Shown here: one piece after another, positions 7,955-17,180 of the stretch
How positions within the stretch are numbered: the stretch's first letter is position 1
Layout of the letters: every line of letters begins with the position of its first letter
Assembly (NCBI RefSeq): GCF_936928535.1
Contig: NZ_CAKZHY010000118.1
Location: 1-64,000, forward strand
Length of the DNA: 64,000 nt
Direction: 5' to 3'
Origin: an uncultured Bradyrhizobium sp.
GTDB lineage: Bacteria; Pseudomonadota; Alphaproteobacteria; Rhizobiales; Xanthobacteraceae
Translations under genes and position numbers: made by a program
Notes under the pieces: model-generated
The model's input: the letters and a program-made list of their open reading frames with translations, nothing else
Told to the model about the DNA's origin: nothing
Databases searched by the model: none

Positions 7955-8835
7955 TTAGCCGGCGGTACTCGCGTTCAAGCAGCATCTTTTGAACTTCTTC
8001 CCGCTGCCGCAGGGGCACGGATCGTTCCGGCAGACATTACGAAACGGATTGCGTTCGGGGTCATAGAAGGACACCGGCGCAGGTTGCTTCCTTGGGCGAG
8101 GCTCTGGATTGAAGGATGCCCATGTGGACAGTTCCTGAATCGTGTCGCCGAATAAGATCAAATCGTTTTCGGCGCGGAACGGCGGGGCATCAGGATTGTC
8201 GAGCGTGGATTGCAGATCTCCTACGAAATCCGCGTATGAACACCACGTTTCGTCGATGAACCCTTGTGCAAATGCGCGCTCGACCAATGGCTTCAGGCTG
8301 GAGATCCCGAGCCAGGCAATCGATTGCTGCCAACCGGACCAGACATAACAACAATCTTGCGGCCGAATCCGGTCGTAGCATTCGCGCAAGAACTGTTCGG
8401 ACCAAGCGCGCGAAACGTCTCCACGCGAGGTCAATAATGCGATCGCCTCGATCATGCGTGAACGAACGAATTCTTCGGCATCTTCATCGTGGATGATGTC
8501 GCACAATGGCTGCAAATTGCCATCGAAGACGGAGGCTATCACGCGGTGGGTTGTCGCGGTGATTGCATCACCCAAGATCGCATCCACGATGTCGGGGGCT
8601 TGCGTAAGAAGCTTGCAAGCACTGGGTAGGCGGCTTTCACGCGCCATTCGCCAAGGAGGTGAAACGCGAAGAACAGCGCTGCATCGTAATCCGTTCGACC
8701 AGGCGATCCGACGTCTTCGAAAGCCCGCAAGAAGATGGGTATGACCGAGTCTTTCTCGGCCCTCGCCGCCTGAATCGCTTCGACGGGAAGATCCTTTTTC
8801 TTGTTGAGGCTCTCCAGAATCTCTAACGGGTCCAA
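7955..8835 (-). pseudogene. DUF1186/SEC-C domain protein, frameshifted
   Basis: Two overlapping frames together make one protein. The first, from a TTG at 8835 with GGAGGA upstream, encodes MDPLEILESLNKKK through VKAAYPVLASFLRKPP. The second continues DIVDAILGDAITATTHRV to a C-terminal zinc-binding SEC-C motif, NDPCPCGSGKKFKRCC. The frames join at a run of five C on the coding strand (8594-8598). One more C would restore FLRKPPDIVDAIL. The family (DUF1186) has no established function. The break may be a real mutation, a phase-variable tract or a sequencing error. Confidence 0.75.
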
Positions 8836-8869
8836 CTCGAGTCCTCCGACGGCTCAGCGCAACGTTACC

Positions 8870-10345
8870 TCATCCTTTCGTCACATGCACCTTCGGCGTA
8901 TTCCCGCTGTTCCACTTACCCTCGAGCGCGCGCTCGATCTGGGCAGCGAGCTGCAGCAGCAGGCCGTCATTGGCCTGCTTGGCGATGGCCTGGATGCCGA
9001 GCGGCAGGCCGTGATCCTGGCTTGCCATCGGCAGCGAGATCGCCGGCATGCCGCAGAGATTGCCGAGTGGCGTGAAGGCGAAGAAGCGCCAGAGATTGTC
9101 GAACCAGTCGAGCACATCTGGATTGTCGGAGAGGGTGAGATATTGCTTGGTGCCGACCTTCGGCGTCGGCACCGCGGTGATCGGCGTCAGGATCACGTCC
9201 CATTGCTCGAAGAAGCTGCCGAAGCCGCGCGAGGTCGTGTTGAAAACGGCCTGCATCTTGGCCCGATCGGCAAAGCTGGTATGGAGGCCGGCTTCCCAGA
9301 TCCGGATGTTCATCGGCTCGATCAAATCTTCCGGCGGCCGCTCCAGCCCGCGCGCGGCCAGCATTTTGGAGATCACCACGGAAAAATTCGAGATGTAGCA
9401 GGTGGTCTGCGCCGCAAAGGCGGCGCGGAAATCAAGCTCGGGCAGCGCGTAGTCGACGTGATGGCCGAGGCCTTCGAGGAAGCGGCCGGTCTTCTCCAGC
9501 TCGGCCTTGATCTCGGGCGTTGCGGTGTAGTCGCCCCAGGTGTGTGAGAGCGCGATGCGCAGCTTTGACGGATCGCGCTTGATCATCTCGCCATAAGGCT
9601 GCGCCGTGGTCCAGAACGGCATGAACTCGCCGGGCGCAGGCCCGCGGGCGTGGTCGACGAAAGCCGCGGTATCGCGCACCGTGCGCGACTGGCAGCCCTG
9701 GATCGAGACGAGGCCGGTGAGGTCGGACATGTGCGGCGCCAGCGAGAACACGCCGCGCGAGACTTTCAGGCCGATATTGCCGTTGACGCCGGCGGGAATG
9801 CGGATCGAGCCGCCGCCGTCGGTCGCATGGGCGATCGGCACCACGCCGGCCGCGACCATCGCGGCGCTGCCCGCCGACGAGCCACAGGTGGTGTAGTCGG
9901 TATTCCAGGGGTTGCGGGTGACGTAGACGGCCGGGTTGTCGGCCGAACTGCACACGCCGAATTCCGGCGTCGTCGTCCGTCCGATCAGGTTCAGGCCTGC
10001 CTGGCGGAATTTGCCTGTCAGGAACGTATCGGCCGCAGCGCGGTTGCCGCGCATCAACAGCGAGCCCATTTCCTGCAGCCGGCCCTTCATGGTCGGACCG
10101 AGGTCCTTCATCAGGAAAGGCAGGCCGGCGAAGGGACCTGCGAGATTGGCGCTATCCTTGGCGGGATCGGCAATCACGTCATCGAACAGCTCGACCACGC
10201 CCGACAGCGTCGGATTGACCTTGGCGACGGCTGCTGCCGCCTGCCGTGCCAGTTCCTTTGCCGTCAGCTCACCCTTGCGGACGCGCGCCGCAAGGCCAAC
10301 GCCATCGTGCTGCGTCCATTCGTTCCAACTCATCGGCAAAGTCAT
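8870..10345 (-). CDS. amidase signature family hydrolase
   Basis: This is an amidase-signature enzyme of 491 residues with the Ser-cisSer-Lys triad in place: Lys80 in PFLMKDLG, Ser156/157 in TCGSSAGSAA, and nucleophile Ser180 in DGGGSIRIPAG. The glycine-rich segment around 152-200 is the family signature. Overall architecture resembles the 6-aminohexanoate-cyclic-dimer hydrolase branch, but the substrate is not certain. The cyanuric acid hydrolase gene lies 110 bp upstream on the same strand, so it could instead act on a downstream intermediate, as AtzE does. I start at the ATG at 10345; the 20-residue extension to 10405 looks unrelated. Confidence 0.88.
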   Translation of the reverse strand: MTLPMSWNEWTQHDGVGLAARVRKGELTAKELARQAAAAVAKVNPTLSGVVELFDDVIADPAKDSANLAGPFAGLPFLMKDLGPTMKGRLQEMGSLLMRGNRAAADTFLTGKFRQAGLNLIGRTTTPEFGVCSSADNPAVYVTRNPWNTDYTTCGSSAGSAAMVAAGVVPIAHATDGGGSIRIPAGVNGNIGLKVSRGVFSLAPHMSDLTGLVSIQGCQSRTVRDTAAFVDHARGPAPGEFMPFWTTAQPYGEMIKRDPSKLRIALSHTWGDYTATPEIKAELEKTGRFLEGLGHHVDYALPELDFRAAFAAQTTCYISNFSVVISKMLAARGLERPPEDLIEPMNIRIWEAGLHTSFADRAKMQAVFNTTSRGFGSFFEQWDVILTPITAVPTPKVGTKQYLTLSDNPDVLDWFDNLWRFFAFTPLGNLCGMPAISLPMASQDHGLPLGIQAIAKQANDGLLLQLAAQIERALEGKWNSGNTPKVHVTKG

Positions 10346-10455
10346 GAAGTCAAAATCCCCTCGAGGTGCGGCGCCACCTTTTTCGCAAGGGCCCGCCTGA
10401 ATCAACTGAGCCGGCGCGAAGGGCAGGGTTGCACCAAGCGGAGAGGTCGCACTCC

Positions 10456-11574
10456 TCAGGATAAGCGCGCGATCACTGCAACCGGGCCGCCGCCGGCGGG
10501 TCCCTGGTGCTCGGCGCCGCCGGAGACGTAGACCGCACCGGTAGCGGCAAGGCCGGCGATCAGGCCGCCGACCGCCGCACGGGCGTGGCGTGTCGAACTG
10601 ATGTCGGTGTCCTCGAGCATGGTGTGGCGCAGGCCCCGCACGGTACCATCAGGTGAAGCCTCCGCCTTGGCGAAAACGTTGACGAGCTCGCGGCCGGCCT
10701 TCGCCTGCGCGCCAAGACCCTGCGCACCAAGTCCGACGCTGTTCAGCACCTCGGTCACCGCGACAGCATCGATCGCGTCGCTCATCACGGCGTGCCCGAT
10801 CTCGAACTCGCTCGCTGAGGATGCGGAGTTGCCGAGCACGATGACGACGTTGTGCATCAGCTCGATCCCCGACGAGGTCGAGGCCACCTTCGAGAACAGA
10901 TCGTAGCGCCGCAGCACGTCCTCGTCCTTGACGCCGGCGCTGATCTCACCGAGCGCAACGGCAACGCCGAGCGCTGAGGCGCCGCGCGAATAAGCCATCG
11001 AGCTGTAGGCGCTGGTCGTCGCGGTCTTGTGGCCGCGCGCGGTGGCCGCCTCGACACGCTCGCTGGTGAGCAGCGGGCATTTGATCTGGACGAAATGGAC
11101 GTCGGCGGTATCAGTGATGCCGGCATCCGCCATCGCAGCCGTCACCGCCCTGGCGGTCTCGGTGATCTGCGCGGAGCGGCCGAGCTCTTCAGGCAGGAAG
11201 TCGCGGGTCTGCGCCATGCCGATGCTCAGCCGCTTGCCGGAGATGCCTGCCGGCCGTTGTTTAACGTCCTGGCGGGTGAACACCGTGATGTGCGGGCAGA
11301 GCACGCCTTCGGTGCCGCCCGACATCACGAAAGCGATGCGCTGCTCGACCTCTCCAGCTGTCAGGTCAAGCTTCGGCGCCAGCGCCGTGCAGAGCGCCGC
11401 GACGGCATATTCGCGGGTGAAATCATTGACGCCGCCATTGCCCTCGGTCTTGCCGAGGATCGCCAGGATCGCGACGGGATCAATCGCGCCTGACGCGATC
11501 AGGCTCATGAGACCGGAAACGTCGCCGGGGCCGCGGGTGGCGATCTTGAAGACGCCGACCGATGGTGTCCGCAT
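10456..11574 (-). CDS. cyanuric acid amidohydrolase family (AtzD/TrzD-like)
   Basis: This is a ring-opening amidohydrolase of 372 residues, close to the 363 of AtzD. The family has a threefold-repeated fold with three Lys-Ser pairs. All three are visible: Lys42 (ILGKTEGNG) with Ser85 (VMSGGTEG), Lys165 (QIKCPLLT) with a Ser in ASTSSG near 232-235, and Lys292 (QAKAGREL) with Ser351 (YVSGGAEHQGP). It should hydrolyse cyanuric acid to carboxybiuret; barbiturase is the alternative. The ATG at 11574 is chosen over 11649 because MRTPSVGVF is the typical family start. A chemoreceptor gene is divergent, 197 bp away. Confidence 0.88.
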   Translation of the reverse strand: MRTPSVGVFKIATRGPGDVSGLMSLIASGAIDPVAILAILGKTEGNGGVNDFTREYAVAALCTALAPKLDLTAGEVEQRIAFVMSGGTEGVLCPHITVFTRQDVKQRPAGISGKRLSIGMAQTRDFLPEELGRSAQITETARAVTAAMADAGITDTADVHFVQIKCPLLTSERVEAATARGHKTATTSAYSSMAYSRGASALGVAVALGEISAGVKDEDVLRRYDLFSKVASTSSGIELMHNVVIVLGNSASSASEFEIGHAVMSDAIDAVAVTEVLNSVGLGAQGLGAQAKAGRELVNVFAKAEASPDGTVRGLRHTMLEDTDISSTRHARAAVGGLIAGLAATGAVYVSGGAEHQGPAGGGPVAVIARLS

Positions 11575-11771
11575 ACAGTCCTCGCAAAAAGGGCGCACAC
11601 CTCTGATCGCGGATGAATCGCCTTGATGGCGATTCATCGGGGCATGCATTGATTTGGATCAATTTTGCCGACCGTACTCGTCCGGGTTCCGATCTTCAAG
11701 GCGAGTTAAGCACGCGCAGTCGACAGTCGTGCACTGGATTCAAGCCGACTGCTTTCTTTAAGGGCATTGCT

Positions 11772-14219
11772 ATGCGCAAGAACGTTCCCGTTACCGACAA
11801 GGAATACGAGATCGCCGACGACGTCATTATCGTGTCGAAGACCGACCTCAAGGGACGCCTGACTTTCTTCAACGAGCAGTTCGTAACTGCATCGGGCTTC
11901 ACGGAGGAAGAGCTGCGGATGCAGCCGCACAACATCGTGCGTCATCCCGACATGCCACCGGAGGCCTTCGAGGATCTCTGGAAGACTCTCAAGGACGGAA
12001 AGCCCTGGGCCGGTGCGGTCAAGAACAGGCGCAAGAACGGCGACTATTACTGGGTCATGGCCAGCGCCACTCCGATCTGGGAGGATGGCAAGATCAGCGG
12101 CTACATGTCGATCCGCTCCAGACTTCCCGCCGACCAGCGCCAGGCGGCCGAGCGCATCTATGCACAGTACCGGGCGGGCGAGGCGCAGGCTTATCGCCTT
12201 CAGGCCGGCGTCGTTCGCCGCAGGTCGTTGTTCGACTTTCTCGGCGTGTTCGCCGGCACGCTCAGGGCGCGGCTAACCAGCCTGGTTGCGCTGCAATCCG
12301 CTTTCCTGCTCGTCATGGCCGCCGTCGGTCTGATGGCCGCCTATGACAGCAACAGCCGGCTGACCACGATCTATGAGGACCGCGCCGTCCCGCTCGCGCA
12401 GCTGTTCGAAGTCAACGACCGCATGAAAGAAGCCTCGATCATGCTCTACCAGGCCGCGGTCGACGGTCGCGCCGGCAGGCCGGTGGCCGAGGTCGAGGCG
12501 AAAGTCCTGAAGAATTCGGAGGCGATCAACAAGGTGTGGGCCGACTACATGGCCACCTACCTGACGCCGGAGGAGCAGCGCACTGCGGAAGCCTTCGCCG
12601 CTCGGCGGAAGGATTACAGCGAGAACGGCATCAACGCCGGCCTGCCGTTGCTCGGCGCCGGAAAGTTCGACGAGTTGGCCAGCCTCCAGGCCGGCAAAGC
12701 CAAGGAGCTGTTCGCGCGCGTCAAGACCGAGCTGGACAAGCTCGTCGCGATCCAGATCGATGTCGCAAAGTCGGAATATGAGGCTGCCGCCCGTGGCTAT
12801 CGCGTGACGCTGGCCGTCGCAATCGGCCTCGCCGTGCTTGCCTTGCTTGCCTGCGCCGCGGTTGGCCTGAAGGCAATGCGGGCGATCACCGGGCCCTTGC
12901 AGCAGCTCAACGAGGCGATGGACCTCGTGGCGATGGGGCACTTCAACAACCGCATCGAGGTCGTCCGCGACGACGAACTCGGTGTTGCCCTCCGCAACAT
13001 TCAGGCGATGCAGGCCAGGCTCGGCTTCGAACTGGAGGAGCGAATCGACCGCGCGCGGCTCGCGGATCTGGAGAAAGTCAGTGCCCTCAACGATATGGCC
13101 AGCACCGTCGAGCGCGAGACCTTGGCTGCGGTCGATGCCGTATCGAGCCAGATGGGAAAAATGGCCGAAAGTGCAGTGCTCATGAATGAGAGCGCCGGCA
13201 CGGTCGGAGCCAACAGCAGCAATGTCGCCGCGGCTGCCGAGCAGTCGCTTGCCAACGCGCAGACCTTGAGCCATGCCGCCAAGCAGTTGAACGGCTCGAT
13301 CGCCGATATTGCCAGGCAGATCAGCTCGTCGCGCAAGCTGACGACGGACGCGGTCGAGAGCTCGGAGAAGGCCCAGACGCTGGTCGGTGCCTTGTCGGAT
13401 GCGGCCAACAGGGTCGGCTCCGTCACCAGCCTGATCAGCGAAATCGCGGAGCAGACCAACCTGCTTGCGCTCAACGCCACGATCGAGGCGGCGCGGGCAG
13501 GCGAAGCCGGACGAGGCTTCGCTGTCGTCGCCGCGGAAGTGAAGTCGCTCGCCGAGCAGACCACCAAGGCGACCTCCGAGATCGCGCAGCAGATCACGGA
13601 AATTCAGAACGTGACGCGCGATTCGGCCGAGTCCATCGCGGCCATCGGCGAGGTCATTCGCGGCGTCGATGCCGTATCCGCCGAGATCTCCCTCTCCATG
13701 GACAAGCAGAGCCAAATGACGGCCGAGATATCGCGCACGGTGGCGGAGTCTTCCGAGGCGGCACGCGAGGTCGCGAGCCAGATCGTCGGCGTGTCGAGCG
13801 AGGCTGCGGAAACGGGACGCCGAGCCTCGGAGATTTCGCAGGGCTCGCGTGAGATCGCGGGCAAGATGGGCGACCTCAAGGAGACCCTCGTGCGGGTGGT
13901 CAGGACCTCGACATCCGAGGTCAACCGCAGAATCTCCGCCCGTGCGCCGGTGGAGCGGAGTGGCACCGTCGAAGCGGGCGGGCATGTGCATCGTGTCCAT
14001 GTCCGCGATCTCTCGGAGAGTGGGGCCATCCTGGTCGAGGACATCGCCGGCATCGTTCTTCACCAGAATGTGGTCGTTGCTATCGACGGACTTCCTGCGC
14101 GGCTCAAGGGTGTCGTCGTCCGCAAGAGCGACCGTGGCACGCTCGTCCGGTTCGAGCTCGACGAGGCCGCCAACGCATTGATCTGCAGCATCATAGGCGG
14201 GCAGCGCGCTGCAGCCTGA
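11772..14219 (+). CDS. methyl-accepting chemotaxis protein with PAS and PilZ domains
   Basis: This 815-residue chemoreceptor has an unusual order of parts. An Aer-like cytoplasmic PAS domain comes first (about 10-115; FNEQFVTASGF, YYWVMASATPI). Then come a membrane helix (about 170-190), a four-helix-bundle-like region, a second helix (343-366), HAMP (367-420), the CheW/CheA-binding methyl-accepting region (about 440-705; EQTNLLALNATIEAARAGE), and a C-terminal PilZ domain. PilZ has both c-di-GMP motifs, RxxxR (RISAR) and DxSxxG (DLSESG). It likely links redox or ligand sensing and c-di-GMP to the flagellar motor. The ATG at 11772 directly precedes RKNVPVTDKEYE; upstream frame to 11613 is probably leader. 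Confidence 0.9.
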   Translation: MRKNVPVTDKEYEIADDVIIVSKTDLKGRLTFFNEQFVTASGFTEEELRMQPHNIVRHPDMPPEAFEDLWKTLKDGKPWAGAVKNRRKNGDYYWVMASATPIWEDGKISGYMSIRSRLPADQRQAAERIYAQYRAGEAQAYRLQAGVVRRRSLFDFLGVFAGTLRARLTSLVALQSAFLLVMAAVGLMAAYDSNSRLTTIYEDRAVPLAQLFEVNDRMKEASIMLYQAAVDGRAGRPVAEVEAKVLKNSEAINKVWADYMATYLTPEEQRTAEAFAARRKDYSENGINAGLPLLGAGKFDELASLQAGKAKELFARVKTELDKLVAIQIDVAKSEYEAAARGYRVTLAVAIGLAVLALLACAAVGLKAMRAITGPLQQLNEAMDLVAMGHFNNRIEVVRDDELGVALRNIQAMQARLGFELEERIDRARLADLEKVSALNDMASTVERETLAAVDAVSSQMGKMAESAVLMNESAGTVGANSSNVAAAAEQSLANAQTLSHAAKQLNGSIADIARQISSSRKLTTDAVESSEKAQTLVGALSDAANRVGSVTSLISEIAEQTNLLALNATIEAARAGEAGRGFAVVAAEVKSLAEQTTKATSEIAQQITEIQNVTRDSAESIAAIGEVIRGVDAVSAEISLSMDKQSQMTAEISRTVAESSEAAREVASQIVGVSSEAAETGRRASEISQGSREIAGKMGDLKETLVRVVRTSTSEVNRRISARAPVERSGTVEAGGHVHRVHVRDLSESGAILVEDIAGIVLHQNVVVAIDGLPARLKGVVVRKSDRGTLVRFELDEAANALICSIIGGQRAAA

Positions 14220-14221
14220 CG

Positions 14222-14308
14222 CTACGTCATTGCGCAGCAAAGCAATCCCGACGGTCCCAGCGGAGGGATCCTGGATTGCCTCGCGCTGCACTCACCGTGA
14301 TGACGTAG
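14222..14308. repeat. paired intergenic palindrome, family D
   Basis: CTACGTCA (14222-14229) is mirrored by TGACGTAG (14301-14308), with inner complementary stretches CAAAGCAATCC and GGATTGC. It begins right after the chemoreceptor stop. The same family occurs at 42649-42729. The rest of the gap to tex, 14309-14516, shows no further feature I can name. Confidence 0.65.
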
Positions 14309-14516
14309 ACGGAGGACACGCCGAACTTCGCTCCTGTGCCCCGGTTGCCCGGCGCCATCCCCACGATTGTGGCGGGATCGCATCGGTTCTATAAAAAATC
14401 CTCTGTCGACGGCCGCCCGCCGCACCTTGATGAATCAACCCCGGTTGGTCCATAAGCGGCGTCCCGCGGCCGGATTTCGGTCTGCGTCGCGTGCTTGGAT
14501 CAAGAGGAAATCTCGC

Positions 14517-16853
14517 GTGGCAAATATCAACCAGAAGATTGCGCAGGAGCTTGGGGTACGGGCGGAGCAGGTCGAGGCGGCGGTGACGCTGCTTGACGGC
14601 GGCGCCACGGTTCCCTTCATCGCGCGCTACCGCAAGGAAGCGACCGGTGCGCTCGACGACGCGCAATTGCGGACCCTCGAGGAACGCCTGGTTTACCTGC
14701 GTGAGCTCGAAGACCGCCGCAAGGCCATCCTCGAATCGGTCCGCGAGCAGGGCAAGCTCGATGCCGCACTGGAGGCCTCGATCATGGCCGCCGACAGCAA
14801 GGCGCGCCTGGAAGACATCTACCTGCCGTTCAAGCCGAAGCGCCGCACCAAGGCGGAGATCGCCAAGGAAGCCGGCCTCGAGCCGCTCGCCGTCAAGCTG
14901 ATGGCTGAGCCCGCCAACGATCCGAAGGTCATCGCCGAAGGCTTCGTCAATGCCGAGAAGGGCGTTGCGGACGCCGTGGCTGCGCTCGATGGCGCCCGCG
15001 CCATCCTGGTCGAGCGCTTCGACGAGGACGCCGACCTGATCGGCGCGCTGCGCGAGGAGATGTGGACCAATGCGCGCATGGCCTCCAAGGTGCGCGAGGG
15101 CAAGAAGACCGAGGGCGAAAAATTCGCCGACTATTTTGACTTCTCCGAGCCACTGACGAAACTGCCCTCGCATCGCATCCTCGCGATGTTCCGCGGCGAG
15201 AAGGAAGAGATCCTCGATCTTCAGATCCAGGCCGAGGAAGCGCCGCCCGCCGGCGTTCCCGGCGCCTACGAGCTGAAGATCATGAAGCGGTTCGGCATCG
15301 CCGACCTCAAGCGCGCCGGCGACCGCTGGCTGATCGACACCGTGCGCTGGGCCTGGCGCACCAAGATCCAGGTACACCTCAACATCGACCTGCGCATGCG
15401 GCTGTGGAATGCGGCCGAGACCGAGGCCGTGCGCGTGTTCGCCTCGAACCTGCGCGATCTCCTGCTGGCGGCGCCCGCCGGCACCCGCGCCACCATGGGC
15501 CTCGATCCCGGTTACCGCACCGGCGTCAAGGTCGCCGTGACGGATGCGACCGGCAAGGTGGTCGATACCGCCGTGATCTATCCGCACGAGCCGCAGCGGC
15601 AGTGGAACGAGTCGCTGGCGACGCTGGGCCGGCTCGCGATGAAGCACAAAGTCGAGCTGATCGCGATTGGCAACGGCACCGCCTCGCGCGAAACCGACAA
15701 GCTCGCAGGCGATCTCGTCAAGGGTCTCGCCGAATTGAAGATGTCCAAGATCGTGGTGTCCGAAGCCGGCGCGTCGGTCTACTCCGCCTCGGCCTTTGCT
15801 TCCGAAGAACTGCCCGGCCTCGACGTCACGCTGCGCGGTGCGGTCTCGATCGCCCGTCGTCTGCAGGATCCACTCGCCGAGCTCGTCAAGATCGAGCCCA
15901 AGGCGATCGGCGTCGGCCAGTACCAGCACGACCTTGGCCAGGCCAAGCTCGCAAAGTCGCTCGATGCGGTGGTCGAAGACTGCGTGAACGCGGTTGGCGT
16001 CGACGTCAATACTGCCTCGGCACCGCTTCTCGCTCGCGTGTCGGGCGTCGGTTCAGGGCTCGCCCAGAGCATCGTCGCGCATCGCGACGCCAATGGCCCG
16101 TTCAAGTCGCGCAAGGCGCTGAAGGAAGTGCCGCGCCTGGGTCCGAAAGCGTTCGAGCAGTGCGCGGGCTTCTTGCGTATCCTTGGTGGCGAAGACCCGC
16201 TCGATGCCTCCGGCGTGCATCCGGAAGCCTATCCGGTGGTGCGCCGCATCCTCGCGGCCACCAAGAGCGACATCAAGGCGCTGATCGGCTCGAGCGAGAT
16301 CGTGCGCACGCTGAAGCCGAAAGATTTCGTCGACGAGACCTTTGGTCTGCCGACCGTCACCGACATTCTGAAGGAGTTGGAAAAGCCGGGCCGCGACCCG
16401 CGTCCGGCCTTCAAGGCCGCGGTGTTCAAGGAGGGCGTCGAGGAGATCAAGCACCTCCAGAAGGGCATGATCCTGGAGGGCACCGTGACCAACGTCGCCG
16501 CCTTCGGCGCCTTCGTCGACATCGGCGTGCATCAGGACGGGCTCGTTCACATTTCGGCGATGTCCAAGAACTTCATCAAGGATCCGCGCGAGGTGGTGAA
16601 GCCCGGCGATATCGTCAAAGTGAAGGTGCTGGACTTCGAGGTCGCCCGCAAGCGCATCTCGCTGACCTTGCGTCTCGACGACGAGGTCGGAGCCAAGAAG
16701 GATGCGCCGGGCATGCAGCGCGACAACAGCCAGCGCAACCCGGCCCGCATGACCTCGTCGGCTCCGCGCAAGCCGGAATCATCGGGCGGCGGCGGCGCGC
16801 TCGCCGAGGCGATGCGGCGCGCGGCGGAGAAGAACAACGGCAAGCGGGCGTGA
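14517..16853 (+). CDS. tex: Tex family RNA-binding transcription accessory protein
   Basis: Tex is a conserved cytoplasmic nucleic-acid-binding protein. Its domains appear in the usual order: N-terminal helical region (TVPFIARYRKEATGALDD), a YqgF-like RNase H fold (TMGLDPGYRTGVKVAV), helix-hairpin-helix repeats (ASAPLLARVSGVGSGLA, GPFKSRKALKEV), and a C-terminal S1 domain (GTVTNVAAFGAFVDIGVHQDG) around residue 645 onward. The length is 778 residues, as normal, with a low-complexity Gly/Ser/Lys tail. The GTG at 14517 is preceded by AAGAGGAAA and gives the typical ANINQKIAQELGV start; the in-frame ATG at 14367 would add 50 atypical residues. Confidence 0.95.
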   Translation: MANINQKIAQELGVRAEQVEAAVTLLDGGATVPFIARYRKEATGALDDAQLRTLEERLVYLRELEDRRKAILESVREQGKLDAALEASIMAADSKARLEDIYLPFKPKRRTKAEIAKEAGLEPLAVKLMAEPANDPKVIAEGFVNAEKGVADAVAALDGARAILVERFDEDADLIGALREEMWTNARMASKVREGKKTEGEKFADYFDFSEPLTKLPSHRILAMFRGEKEEILDLQIQAEEAPPAGVPGAYELKIMKRFGIADLKRAGDRWLIDTVRWAWRTKIQVHLNIDLRMRLWNAAETEAVRVFASNLRDLLLAAPAGTRATMGLDPGYRTGVKVAVTDATGKVVDTAVIYPHEPQRQWNESLATLGRLAMKHKVELIAIGNGTASRETDKLAGDLVKGLAELKMSKIVVSEAGASVYSASAFASEELPGLDVTLRGAVSIARRLQDPLAELVKIEPKAIGVGQYQHDLGQAKLAKSLDAVVEDCVNAVGVDVNTASAPLLARVSGVGSGLAQSIVAHRDANGPFKSRKALKEVPRLGPKAFEQCAGFLRILGGEDPLDASGVHPEAYPVVRRILAATKSDIKALIGSSEIVRTLKPKDFVDETFGLPTVTDILKELEKPGRDPRPAFKAAVFKEGVEEIKHLQKGMILEGTVTNVAAFGAFVDIGVHQDGLVHISAMSKNFIKDPREVVKPGDIVKVKVLDFEVARKRISLTLRLDDEVGAKKDAPGMQRDNSQRNPARMTSSAPRKPESSGGGGALAEAMRRAAEKNNGKRA

Positions 16854-16860
16854 GCTTTAC

Positions 16861-17050
16861 CTCTCCCCGCCCTTCTGCGGGGAGAGGTCGGAATTCGCGC
16901 GTAGCGCGGATTCCGGGTGAGGGGCAGGGCAATTTGTGAGCCGGATCAACTGTCCATCCGACTCCGGTTTGCAGTAGCTTCAAAATCAAGATCGAATTCG
17001 CGGAAGCAGCCCCTCACCCCACCCTCTCCCCGTAAGAACGGGGCGAGGAG
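16861..17050. repeat. paired intergenic palindrome, family A
   Basis: The left half is CTCTCCCCGC-CCTTCT-GCGGGGAGAG, followed by a GGAATTCGCG/CGCGGATTCC inverted repeat and GGGTGAGGGG. The right half ends with CCCTCACCCCACCCTCTCCCC and a degenerate hairpin. It fills most of the 327-bp gap between tex and the Gly-rich protein. The copy at 13-157 is the closest relative. No gene was found in this gap. Confidence 0.8.
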
Positions 17051-17180
17051 CGAGAGAGCAGCGCCTCCCTAACATCCGCGTCAGAATCTAGCGCCTTTGT
17101 AAGTTGAAGCGGCTTGTCCGTTCCTCTCTGATCCCTCCGGTGCAGCGGGCATATCGCCGCACAGCACGGAGGATGCTTCG

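Noticed and set aside
12273..14291. Very long open frame (672 codons) on the minus strand opposite the chemoreceptor
   Set aside because: Its translation is low-complexity Arg/Asp/Gly/His-rich sequence without domains, a normal shadow of a GC-rich gene. The plus-strand frame has full MCP and PilZ motifs.
14292..15929. 545-codon frame opposite tex
   Set aside because: No domain is visible, and the tex frame is unambiguous.
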